From contig JAAKBF010000092.1 in assembly GCA_012656075.1 (NCBI GenBank), positions 186,001 through 250,000 on the forward strand: DNA of 64,000 nt, in the 5' to 3' direction. The notes beneath the pieces were generated by a model. That model worked only from the letters and a program-made list of their open reading frames with translations. It ran no database searches and was not told the origin of the DNA. This document shows, one piece after another, positions 10,453 to 20,179 of the stretch. Source of the DNA: Phytophthora hibernalis. Taxonomy: Eukaryota > Oomycota > Peronosporomycetes > Peronosporales > Peronosporaceae. The position numbers were made by a program, and so were the translations under genes. Within the stretch, counting starts at the first letter, position 1. Each line of letters opens with the position of its first letter.

Positions 10453-10828
10453 GTTAGTTCCCACTCGACTGGGTACCATGTCTATGAAACGGAGGTTAGT
10501 GCTTGCAGATATGCCCACTACGGAGGTGGCTGAAAGCTACGCACATTGAGAGAAGTTTCGTTTGAGTAAATACACAGGCATGTTTGGCATAGCTACAAGT
10601 AGATACCGTTTAATTAGAACCAAGGTGATGCTAGATGGCCGAATTTAGGATTCCTTCAACACTTCCTCAACCAGCATTTTGCTAATACTTCGAAGTACAT
10701 CATATTTTTAGCCCTGATTTGAGCATTGTTCCTATCCGTATTTCCTAATCAATACAATCCGAAAATGGCGAACATGAATACGAAGTGAATTTTGCACGAC
10801 GAATTTCAATCCATTTTCTATAAACACT

Positions 10829-11294
10829 TATTAACCCCATCCTTCCCATATGTTGTACCGTTCTACATGAGAAGAGTATAGGTGTTTTCGGCATCTATGT
10901 TATGTTGGAGGTCCAACATACGAGCACATTTGACTTGATCTTTGTATTGAAGAGGGGTAGTTTAATGAAGTCAATACGTTTTATTGTTGCAAATAAAGTC
11001 CAAATGCACAGGCTTAGGAAAATATATCCAGATCAGTTAGGTCAGGGGTAGAGTGCAAATATGTGGTGCGACCTCTCCCATCAATAGATTGTGGGGCCGA
11101 CAGCCACCAAACTCGATCATTTCTAAAAAGCTCCGGAAGAAGAAGATGGCTGCAGACCCCCGCCGCAAGCTCACGGACGCCGAGCGGCATAAAATTATGG
11201 CTACTGTGCGTTGCTAGCGACGCGTCAAACAATCGGAGGCGAAGGAGGGACAAACTATTGCAGTTTTGTGTGTAGTAGCTCTGCTGATCGCGCG
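10829..11294. other. no gene seen; start of the spacer between the arms
   Basis: Homology with the right arm ends at about 10828, just after CCATTTTCTATA. The following 460 bp are moderately AT-rich with short frames on both strands only. A 130-residue minus frame (11406-11014) is mostly antisense to the piggyBac remnant and is not supported. Confidence 0.4.
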
Positions 11295-12060
11295 CATGTT
11301 GATGCCTATCCCGAAAGTTGTCGCTCCACACTGGTTCAGGAATCAGATCGGCGCCCTGCCTACAAATCAATTCCATCTCTACATGGCGAAGAACAGGTTC
11401 TTTCACATTTCGGGCTATCTACACTTCTCCAACAACAAGTCGCCCCAAGCAAGCGTCGATCGAGCCTAGAAGATTTGACCTGTAGCCGACGTGCTGCAGC
11501 GGACGTCCGCGAGTGGATACCGAGCGCCCCCTTGTTTCGACGAGGCAACTCACCAATTCAACAAGGACAAACTCCATCGATGGGGCACCCAGATTTTCGT
11601 GGCGGTGTGTGCTAAGACTGCCTACTGCATGAGGTGAGGTATGCTGCCGTGGTGATCTTCTGCTCGCCGCGCTGGAGTTTTTGGTCCTTGTGTTGGACGT
11701 TTTCAACATAATGCTTGAGGCACTGCCACTAAAACAACATAAGGCTAACATAACTCCCTTCTGCCATGTAAGTGTTTGAACAACAGAATTGAAGTTTACT
11801 GCGGAGCGAAGACTCACCTGCGCACCCCGGTCCCGAGGATAACAATACTAGAGAGCCGCCGCCCTGCATAAAATGAACGCCCTGTGTCCGCCGTCGAAGA
11901 CATCTCCATGGTGCTTGGTTGTTACAGATCGCTTCTACACGTCCGTGAAGCTAGCGTTGAAGCTGCTACATCGTCGTATATCTGACCGGCACAGTTCAGT
12001 GGGATCGGGCAGCTACGCATCACAAATTATTACAAAAAGGAAGTGAACACAGTGAAGAAG
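11295..12060 (+). pseudogene. piggyBac-type transposase remnant (DDE_Tnp_1_7)
   Basis: Pieces of one transposase can be followed through shifting frames: MAKNRFFHISGYLHFSNN (the RF..I..LHF.NN box), a region ending GYRAP, then CFDEATHQFNKDKLHRWGTQ and IFVAVCAKTAYCMR (catalytic Asp and the NKDKPHKWGTK-type box), and downstream VVTDRFYTSVKLALKLLHRR followed by YLTGTVQWDRA (second Asp box, DRFYTS). It ends near 12060 at the start of the tyrosine-recombinase retroelement, which may have interrupted it. At least four frameshifts are needed. The N-terminal part is absent. Confidence 0.75.
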
Positions 12061-12072
12061 AAGAAGAAGTAT

Positions 12073-12140
12073 CTAGTGCCGCCGCAAGTGACGACCAAGC
12101 TCGCTCAAAACAAACGGTTTCCGCATATCACAGCAGCTAT
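12073..12140 (+). repeat. left terminal direct repeat of the tyrosine-recombinase retroelement
   Basis: GCCGCCGCAAGTGACGACCA and the following bases to CAGCAGCTATC recur at 19194-19262. A GAAGAAGAAGAAG run lies just upstream. Confidence 0.75.
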
Positions 12141-12149
12141 CTAGAAGAA

Positions 12150-14250
12150 GTGATCGGTTCGTTAACCGGTCCTAGTTGGAGTGGGTCGGCGAACCGGGGT
12201 TTCCGCCTCGAGACGGAACCTGGCAGTCGAGAATCTCCTCAGAGAACAGCACAGAGCGTTCAACTACAAGCAGCGCGGAGCTATCAAGGAGCTACGTCGT
12301 ACGGCTCGAACGCCCTCAAGAACGGGTTGCTACATCGTGGGACGGACCCATATACGCCAAGCTCGTGGAGCCCCGTCGCCTTCGTTCCAGCTTCGACAGC
12401 CTTTTCGTCGTGGACGACTCAGTCCAGAAGGCCAGGGTGTGGCTGTACGCTGATTCACCACACCCGCGAGCATGATGATGCTCGGGACCGTCGCGGAGAC
12501 GCTCCAGACCCAAATAACTCAGTGGTCATCACGTACGGTCGCCTCACCCTACCCTCGGAGGACCTGTCCGCAGAGTTGCGCGACCGCCTGCTCCTGATGC
12601 CGTACATGTTTGTGCGATTTAAACCTGCTTCGTGCTCGCTGGCGACGGAAGTCCAGCTCTTGAATTTGTTGAGGCGTCGCTGGACGTATATTTGGTCGGC
12701 CAAGTCGTAGCTTACCTACCTTGCGCACGGCAAAAGTTTTCCACGGCCTCCGGTGCTAGCTTACAATTAGCTGCGACAGCTTCGCAGGTCAACGTGGTTC
12801 TTCCTAGTAATGCGGCGGGAGTCGCAGATTTCTCGCGACTTGGCTGGTGCCATGGCGTCACGGTATCGTGCAGCCCCAATCGACGAATATCTCGTTTTCG
12901 ATCACGTTGGGCGGAACTGGATGTGACTACGCTGGAGGATAGCGATTTACAAAGACAACGTCGTGATACCTTTGTCCCTGCGGCCTCAGACACTACTGTG
13001 GACTTCGGAACAGAGCCAATTTCGATCATTACCGAGTTCGGTCGGATCATCACTGTTACGCCGCTAGCTTACGTTCGGAAGTTCATAGGACCAAGAATCC
13101 CTATTCAGCGTCGACAGGATGATGATGAAGACAGTGACCCCGACTACCCTGCCGATGTGCTGGCAGTTGGCTTCTCGCGTGGACGGCCGTTGCTTCGCGG
13201 CATCCGCCAATTGTGTGGCACGCATCGCCACCCCAACTTGCACCACCTGCATCATCTTTCTGGCTTCCGCCCAGTTCCCCGGAGGGCCTCGCTAAAAGTG
13301 AACGTCACACTCGTTTGGACCCGATAAGCGTTGGCGATGTGACGCAGAACGGGACTACCGCGGTGGCTTACGAGAGCAATTGGGGCGATGGTGCATCGAG
13401 CGCACATGTTGCTCATTTCGGACCCTTGCCGAGCAACACTGAGACGATGGCAGTGCTTCTAGCGATGACACAGTCAACCCAGAAGCTTGTTGATTCTACT
13501 TAGCGGTGGATTCAACAACAACTTGATCGACCAGCGCCTACGCTACAATCGGTGGACCAGACCCATGTTCCGTCGAGGGCGACTGCGCCCCCATCAACAT
13601 TTGGCCGTGATCATTTGGCAGACCACGCAGACGGGGAGGCGTATCGTTCTCGTGAACGACAGCACCGGCAACGTAGCCGACGCTGTCAAATTCCAGTCAA
13701 ACGCTGGAACCCACGGTACCGCAACCGCAGCCGAGCGCGGGACCGAGGTCGCTCTCGCAGTCGGGAGCGTACCACGCATTTGGCAGAGGGCGGGCAACCC
13801 TCTCGGCTGCCACATCCAAGGTTTTAGGGCCAGGATCGTCTCAGCGACTGGATGAATTTGATAACCGAAATGAAGCGCCTTGTACCCCACAACGCGGGCG
13901 TGGACGCGACGGCTACAACAGCGCACGGGTACACTCCCGTGACAATTTTGCGGTGCCGAGGCACGGTGTATTCGGATCACCCCACTCGGAGTGGGAAATT
14001 GGGACGCACAGGCGCCAGCACCCGACAGCATCACACCACCCGAGACACGGCGACCATACTCCGGCGAGCAACCACGGTCACGACTCCCACTCACGTGGCA
14101 GCCACCGGGGCGGCCCCGATCTCGATCGAGCAACGCTCCAGCAAACAATTGACGAACTTCGAGGTGGAGCCACGACATTTTAACCTTCGGCGGCTGATTT
14201 GGAAGTGCACCATACGACCCGCGTCGGTCCAAGACCACAAGGTAAGCTGA
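12150..14250 (+). pseudogene. gag-like region of the tyrosine-recombinase retroelement
   Basis: Several overlapping plus frames (12150-12710, 12632-13327, 13552-13827, 13852-14250) follow the left repeat. The most protein-like parts are a charged helix (ENLLREQHRAFNYKQRGAIK) near 12240, an acidic patch (RRQDDDEDSDPDYP) near 13120, and an arginine/serine-rich stretch at 13600-13780 (RNRSRARDRGRSRSRERT) that resembles nucleic-acid-binding tails of gag proteins. No single frame spans the region, so frameshifts are assumed. Assignment as gag rests on position and basic composition. Confidence 0.45.
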
Positions 14251-14879
14251 TTTGACTCGTTTTTGGCGGATGCCACTATTGGATCGCGTTTCGGATGTTC
14301 AGCACCAGGAATCGCTACGTAACCGGTACCGCGTCACGAAAGTGACAGCCAAAATGATATTCGCGGTGAATTTTGGGATGCGTCCACGATCACTTTCCCT
14401 CGCCTCTTGCGCAGAGCGGAGGGCGCCGTTCGGTGACGCTCGAGTCAGCTACCTGGGTAGCCGGTGACACGGTTCCGACCCCCACATTGTTTCGATAACC
14501 GATTTGCGCCTGCGCTTTCGAGGATTCACGAAGCTACAGTGGAATGGTATCCTCGTCCGGTTGCCGAGGTGTTCAACATCGTTCATGGAGACTCATTGAC
14601 GGATTCGTTGCAGGGTTTCCTGTATTTCTAGATGTCAACTAAACCCGCTCAATAACTTATTTCAATGGTGCCGGTTGGTGACTAGAGTCATAATACTTCA
14701 GTACTTTAAGTATAGAACTATATAGTACTTCGAAATATGCATTATGTTTTTCAGGCCTCTGGTGTATGCAATAATGTATTTCTACTTCGTTTGAGCGCCT
14801 CATAATTATTTATTCCATCGACTGCCTCCATATTATTGCAATAGTATTTTAGGAAACTGACGTAGAACCACGCCCCAGA

Positions 14880-15370
14880 AGCCTTGGTGTATGCTACAAT
14901 TAATCTAAATACGCACGTTTTCACGCGGTTGTTTCAGGCTATCCGCGACAATCGTGATGCGTCTTCTCTCGCCTCAGAGGCTCGGTCGATATTGGCGCAC
15001 GATTCTTCAGATTACATCCGATTAGTTCGCCACGTGATCGACAACGCTCTCGTGGTTACATGGGATCGCCAGCAAGACCAAGGCGGCCACCGTAACACCG
15101 ATCACCGTGCACATCGGCCGCCTCCCGTGGCCCCCAGCAGCAGACTCGATGTACATTTCCGCCAGCGGTCCTGGCCCAGGTTCCTCGGCAGAACGGAAAA
15201 TCGACATGCTTGCGTTTCCAGACGAAGATAGACTGTGATTTCCCGGTGTGCAAGCATGCTCACACGCTCGTTGCCCTTACAGACGAAGTGATTCCGTTTC
15301 TGAAACCCAAGCATGTCGATCTCAAGGAAGGACACCCAAACAGTCAGGTCTGATGTCGCGGAGGCGTCTT
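14880..15370 (+). pseudogene. retroelement segment with Cys/His box, before RNase H
   Basis: Frame 14884-15231 begins with a charged helical segment (AIRDNRDASSLASEARSILA). The frame continues, after a shift, into DCDFPVCKHAHTLVALTDEV near 15232, a Cys-x-x-x-His-x-His pattern, and on to PKHVDLKEGHPNSQ. It could be the C-terminal part of gag or a linker before the RNase H segment. The stretch 14251-14879 between this and the gag-like region shows nothing that I can identify. Confidence 0.35.
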
Positions 15371-15479
15371 CCAGCTAATTGATTTGAATTCCACATTGAG
15401 TTCAGCTGCTTACACGTCTCGTATTAGATTTGACCAACCTGCGTTGGTTGATCTCCCCCACCCACCTGCCACAGCCGTC

Positions 15480-15880
15480 GATTCCTCATCTCCAATTATG
15501 GCATTGCACGGCGGATCCAGGCATCCCCGCCATCCTCTCGCATGCATGCTGTGTGTGGTCATCGAATAGTAGCTATGGGTGCCGCTCATCCTGGTGGTAT
15601 CAACAACGAGATGGAGGCGAAAGGGTTACACATGGGACTCCGATGGCTGTATATCCACCACCGCCAGACCCTATTCGAATTATAGGCGACTCGGCCGTGA
15701 TCTTGAACTTGGCATTGGCTTCGTACCGGAGCCGATCCCCAAACCTGACGCCATTAATCCAAGAAATTCGCAGACTCCTGTTCAGCGTACGTCAAGTAGC
15801 TATGGTGGCGGCGCCCAGAGCATTGAACGTTGCGGCCGACGGATTGTGTTATTGGATCATGGATCACGCCATCCACAAGG
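15480..15880 (+). pseudogene. RNase H type 1-like (RVT_3) segment upstream of the RT
   Basis: Three frames supply successive RNase H motifs: ALHGGSRHP at about 15505 (the DGGSRGNP strand with H in place of the Asp), NNEMEAKGLHMGLRWLYI at about 15604 (the NNxAEYxGLxxGL helix with Glu), then IIGDSAVILNLALASYRSR and NVAADGLCYWIMDH (the GDS Asp and final AD Asp) in the long frame 15430-16713. The order and spacing match the RVT_3 family of RNase H. Two frameshifts are needed. DIRS-type elements normally carry RNase H after the RT, so this placement is unusual. Confidence 0.6.
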
Positions 15881-16670
15881 ACGCACACATGTCTGCGGAA
15901 CTGTGCGATGGCCCCTTCAGTCGAGCCTGTCGCTCGATCCTATTTCACTTGGATGCGCTCCAGTATTGTTGTTATCACAGGATGACTTTGATTTTTCGTT
16001 GGCGAACTTGCTGGTCCATGGTAATGACCGACTTCAAGCGCATCCAGCACCTGTCTCTTCGTCGGTTTGTGGACCAGTCCGTCGATTCGGCGCAGATTCT
16101 CGTGCCCCCTTCACTTACTCCGGTACATTCAATCGGCACTACAGCTTATGACGAGGTTTCCCCATTTGAAACAACAGTTTCTCGCGACTGCATTGTGCAT
16201 TGGTTAGCGCGATGTGTGCCGTTGGGTCTCTTTCGAACATTGCAAGCGTTGGCAGCAACGCACAAGATTGACTTTCCGATGGATCAAATTTTCCTGAAAC
16301 CTACGGGTGCGCGTTTCGACATCCCGACCGCAGATGTCCAGTTACTGTCATCCATTGTCACGCTGCCTGGGATCGGAATCTCAGGGGCCCTGCAAATGTT
16401 TCGAGGGCAAACCTCACAGGACCAGCGGCCAAACAAGACCCTGCGGCCGGACCTCTACAAGCGCCACTTGGCTTCGTATCCGGCATTACCACTCTTATGT
16501 AGTATAGCTACATGCGGCGTTGTTCCACAGTGGAAGACGTGCTGGCCCAAGGCTGGTGTGCGACCGCTACCTGCAAATTACCTCTCTGCAGTTGAGGGCG
16601 GACCGTTGTCACACATCCCCTTTTACATGATTACCACCGCGGGAGGTATATCATTGCGGGCACAGACGTT

Positions 16671-17520
16671 TTGTCGCGGGAGCCAGCGTTCCAGTCTAGT
16701 GACTTTGCAGTAGTGCCGAAGAATGACGCCCCGATTACTGAAGACGGGCGGACCATCCATGATCTATCCGCGCCTCGCGACAGTTCTATCAATGATGCTA
16801 CTGACATGGACTTGACACCAGATGCTCGGTGGGATTCGTACTCCAGCATTTCCAAACGAATCCTCGCTTTACGTCGGCGCTACCCATGTTGCGCAATTTA
16901 CGCTCTCCGGGCGGATACAGCAGAAGCATTTCATCACGTGCCGATGCACTCGCGCCATACTCCGCCTTTGGGGGAACTATCCCACGATCGCGTGTCGGAA
17001 TAGTGTCGATGATGGCAGTTTTCGGGTGGACAGCTTTACCCGGTTTCTTTGCAGTCATGGGCAAAGCAGCCCGCCACTATCAACGCACAGGCGTATCTCA
17101 TGTTCTTGGGTACCCTGAGCCTTTCTGGATATTTCAGTAGGTCGATGATATCGTTACCATCGTAGTCAAGATTGGGGACAGACTCACGCGCAGAGCGCCG
17201 TCTCAGAGACGCTATCAAGTTGGCATTTGGATCAAAGGCTGGCACACCGGAAAGTTCAGGACCTGATCCAGGTGTTTCCGCCGTGGGTATCGACTGGAAT
17301 ATTCTGGACGCCCCGTCACGATTCCCGAGAGAACGATCATCAAAACGAAGCGCGTCGTCGCGGAGACACTGGCTCTGAGCTTCAAAAGAGGCTCGATAGC
17401 CTCGTGGGGGTACTCAGACACATCGTAACGTTTATTCCGACGGCCAAACCGTTTATACAACGGCTCGTGGGGTACAACTTGGGACCAAACAGTCTGGGGC
17501 GACCGGAACCTCTATGACAG
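16671..17520 (+). pseudogene. DIRS-type reverse transcriptase
   Basis: Frame 16671-17003 reads EDGRTIHDLSAPRDSSINDA, the fingers motif of DIRS RTs, and RADTAEAFHHVPMHSRHT, motif A with the catalytic Asp. Frame 16829-17140 continues with FGGTIPRSRV and ends FWIFQ-stop; the next codons are Val-Asp-Asp at 17141-17149, so the YVDD active-site box reads stop-VDD (TAG at 17138-17140). The thumb follows (TIPERTIIKTKRVVAETLAL near 17320 and GVLRHIVTFIPTAKPFIQRL near 17410). The polymerase copies element RNA into DNA; this copy is dead. Confidence 0.72.
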
Positions 17521-17960
17521 AAACGTTGCGTCGCGACCTAGAGTGGTGGAATCAGCTTGTTTTCGAGAATGAATTTGCGGGGGTACCGATGACGCTATTC
17601 GACACGGAGCCAGTTGAGTCGGACGGATGAATCATTCTGAGCGACCAGACGTCTATTACAATTCGCGGCCTGACGCCGGCAAGGACCAAACGATACGAAT
17701 TCGACAGACCGATCGGAGAAACGCAGATCGCCTGTGCTTTGCTTCAAACCGGCAACGAATGGATTCCGAGCAATATGGTTCAGGTCACATGGAGCCACAT
17801 AAGGTTGTATTACCTCACACGGTGGGAAATCAAGATCATCAATTCGATGTATTGCCAATCCACTGACGGGCAACATCACGGGCACTGGCCCTAGCGCAAG
17901 CCTCCAGGCAGCTCAACCTCACCGCGATGAAAGTGCTTGGGAACAAACCGAAACGCGTCC
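17521..17960 (+). pseudogene. second RNase H-like segment after the RT
   Basis: Reading with one shift, the sequence after the thumb gives LRWWNQLVFENEFAGVPMTL and then a segment (IILSDQTSITIRGLTP) where DIRS-type RNase H has its first Asp, followed by ALLQTGNEWIPSNMVQVTW. The tryptophan-rich opening and FAGVP box are typical of the RT to RNase H junction in such elements. Catalytic residues cannot all be placed, so the call is tentative. Confidence 0.4.
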
Positions 17961-17967
17961 TTGTGAC

Positions 17968-19140
17968 GTGCATAATTCGACTCACCAGTGTGATGTTGTA
18001 TGTATGCAGACAAGCTCAGCAGGATCGCAGAAGCCACCATGCGGCTCAAGCGATCAGCAATTAACGAGTCGTCCTTGCGTACATACGCAAAGAAGTTCCG
18101 TCACTGGACGGTCTTCTGTGAAGAATTCGGACTACCAATATGGATCGATGACCTCCCCCTAGCGAGACAGGCGAGAATTGTTGGCCTGTTTGCAGGCATC
18201 TGTGCTCTTGAAGGGCGCAACACGCAGGTCACGGAAACAAATTCCAGACATTTCAAGGAAAGATGGGTGCAGTGGCCTTTGCCCACGGAGCGTGCAGAAC
18301 GCCAGGCTCAATTACAAGAATCCGGACTTTGAGCTGGTTGCTCAGGGCTATAAGAGAACCAACAGCAACGTGGACAGGAAGCATCCAATCACCGCGCCCA
18401 TGCTGCATGAAATGCACTGGGTGGTACAAACACAGCAAACAACCGTGGCTAATCAAAGACATTCAGAGTTTCTCTGGGGGTCAATCGTTCTCGCCTTCTT
18501 CTTCCTAAACCGAAGTTCCGAGCTGTGGGGTCCGGTGTCAACCGACGCGTACGCAGAAGGCTCAACACATTGTGTCAAGGCAAATGACGTGATACTACGG
18601 AACCGAGCCGGCGAAGGATCGAACCAGGCACAGAACCTGCGACCTCAGTGGAAATCATATTTCGGTCCCATAAGGGCGATCAGAGGCGCCAAGGAACAAC
18701 TATCAGACACTACCGGTCAGAACTACAGTTGATATGCCCCGTGACGGCAGCCGGGAAGTGCTGGTTCATCCGACAGATATGGCTAGCAGAAGGGAACATC
18801 TGGTCCGTACATGACCTCGGTCAGCAGATCAGCGACGGTACACAAGTCCAAGGTTTCAAAGCTCATTAAGGCGGCGGCAGTTCGGCTCGGGGCTAAGCAT
18901 GAAAGTACGCCACACACTCCTTACGAATTGGTGGGCCTGTGCCTTACTGGGGCTGGGAAAAGCGAGTTAGTGATACGTCTCAAGGGAAGGTGGGCGAGCT
19001 GGTGCTTTGGTGTACACCCAGCTGCGCCCGGGAATGCTGCGCGATATAGCAGAGCACATAATTAGAGCTTCCACTTGGGAGTGTCCAGACTACAATGAGC
19101 AAGACACGGGGGCGGGTGCAGGCATCCAAGCATTGCTAAC
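17968..19140 (+). pseudogene. tyrosine recombinase of the retroelement
   Basis: Frame 18000-18332 starts with a SAM-like core-binding domain (SSLRTYAKKFRHWTVFCEEF). Frame 18178-18732 adds the catalytic-domain start (HPITAPMLHEMHWV, then VLAFFFLNRSSELWG with the first Arg). Frame 18648-18869 reads IIFRSHKGDQRRQGT (Lys region). Near 18905 an alternative frame gives THSLRIGG, the His-x-x-Arg box, then LKGRWASWCF, and frame 19007 opens with VYTQLRPGML, which holds the nucleophilic Tyr. The whole R...K...HxxR...GRW...Y set is thus visible over four frames. The enzyme would integrate a circular DNA intermediate. Confidence 0.75.
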
Positions 19141-19193
19141 TAATCAAGCCCTTGCTCCACAAAGGTTGATGTTGAAGAGAAAGGAAATATCAA

Positions 19194-19262
19194 TTGCCGC
19201 CGCAAGGGACGACCAAGCTCGCTCAAAACAAACGGTTTCCGCGGATCACAGCAGCTATCCGG
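19194..19262 (+). repeat. right terminal direct repeat of the tyrosine-recombinase retroelement
   Basis: Direct copy of 12073-12140 with a few substitutions (GGGACGACC against GTGACGACC; CGCGGATCACAG against CGCATATCACAG). Only about 25 bp separate it from the outer end of the piggyBac-type element at 19287. Confidence 0.75.
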
Positions 19263-19286
19263 ATGGACCGCATATCATAATATGAT

Positions 19287-19345
19287 GAGATGGGGGCCTT
19301 CCTTTAGCCCTTTCAACCCCCTATTCTGTATTGTACAGAATAGTG
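19287..19345. repeat. left TIR and subterminal palindrome of the piggyBac-type element
   Basis: The inverted match is to 25540-25594. The core GATGGGGGCCTTCC is identical at both ends, then TTTAGCCCTTTCAACCCC against TTAACCCTTTTAACCCC, then a palindrome TATTCTGTATTGTACAGAATA. Confidence 0.7.
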
Positions 19346-20179
19346 AATTTTGCCAGTATGATACCAACCAAGCTTAGCTATACCTTGAAATATCGCATAT
19401 AAAAGAAACTATTCTGAATTTTGGAAGAAACCGTCCCTTTCATTTATTCTTAGGTGTCGAAACAGCAGGTATAAAGTAGTGGAATGTTTTGGTAATAACT
19501 CGGGTACCGGTGGAGAAAGGAGGCCAGACAATACGGACGATTATTGCGACCGTCAACGATGTGAAGGGGAAGGACCATGCGGCGGCAGCGAGATGATGAC
19601 GATGACGAATACCTTGAAGGAGGCGGTTATGAGCTTCTCACAGCGGCCGAGTACGGCTGTATCAGGTGCGATGATTCCGGTGGTGGACAACGTGGCGAGC
19701 TAGGACCACACGGCGACAGTAGGGATGATGACGATGGCGTCTGTAGGGTTTTCATGATACAGGTACGACGACGGTTGCAGCGTACGCTGAGGATGACCCG
19801 GCCTCCGCAAGACTCATAGGTATACCCACGGCGTTATGGAACGGGTGGGAACAGACCATAAACTTGCCGGTAGTGTCAACGGGATCATCTGGAATTTTGA
19901 CTGTGGTGGGCGACGGGAGAGGGTGACGAGTTGTGTACCTATGCACACGAGTAGGGGTATGGGACCTAGAGCTGATTTAGTTTCCAGCACGAATGTAGAA
20001 TCTACAAACGAACCTGGTCCGGGGCTTGCGGTGGCATCGCTCCCAGCAGGTAATACGAATGGATCAGCTACGAGGGTTTTGACTGATCAAACAGTTAGAA
20101 AACAAAAAGCACAATCCGACCTGCACGCTAAAAGAAAGCAAGGACGCCTACATTTCCAAGTGCTGAAGTTCCTGTGAAT

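Larger units (their letters stand above)
2677..10828. repeat. left arm of giant inverted repeat
   Basis: This segment is the reverse complement of 35329-44558. Matching landmarks include 3262 with 43016, 6408 with 39868, 9525 with 36749 and 10549 with 35602. Internal sections that I compared base by base, for example 5041-5160 against the section around 41101-41236, are identical. Divergence rises at the edges: about 7 substitutions and one indel in the innermost 82 bp, about 5 in the next 112 bp, and several between 2677 and 2760. Relative to the other arm it lacks 958 bp at 2893/2894 and about 123 bp of tandem repeat near 9620. Beyond 2677, weaker similarity continues to about 2625. Confidence 0.92.
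12070..19262 (+). mobile_element. DIRS/Ngaro-like tyrosine-recombinase retroelement (whole)
   Basis: The segment is bounded by direct repeats at about 12073-12140 and 19194-19262 that share GACGACCAAGCTCGCTCAAA and some 45 further bases with five or so differences. Between them, all on plus, lie a gag-like basic region, an RNase H-like segment, a reverse transcriptase of the DIRS type, a second RNase H-like segment and a tyrosine recombinase. There are no LTRs and no DDE integrase. Terminal direct repeats plus a tyrosine recombinase are the pattern of the Ngaro/PAT side of the DIRS order. Every coding part is interrupted by stops and frameshifts. Confidence 0.75.

Noticed and set aside
12632..13327. 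231-residue frame as a host gene
   Set aside because: It lies inside the tyrosine-recombinase retroelement and shows no motif; I treat it as part of the decayed gag-like region.
15430..16713. 427-residue open frame as one intact protein
   Set aside because: Only its stretch around 15690-15870 matches anything (RNase H motifs GDS and NVAADGL); the motifs before it lie in other frames and the RT motifs start after it. It is a frame left open by chance in a decayed element.
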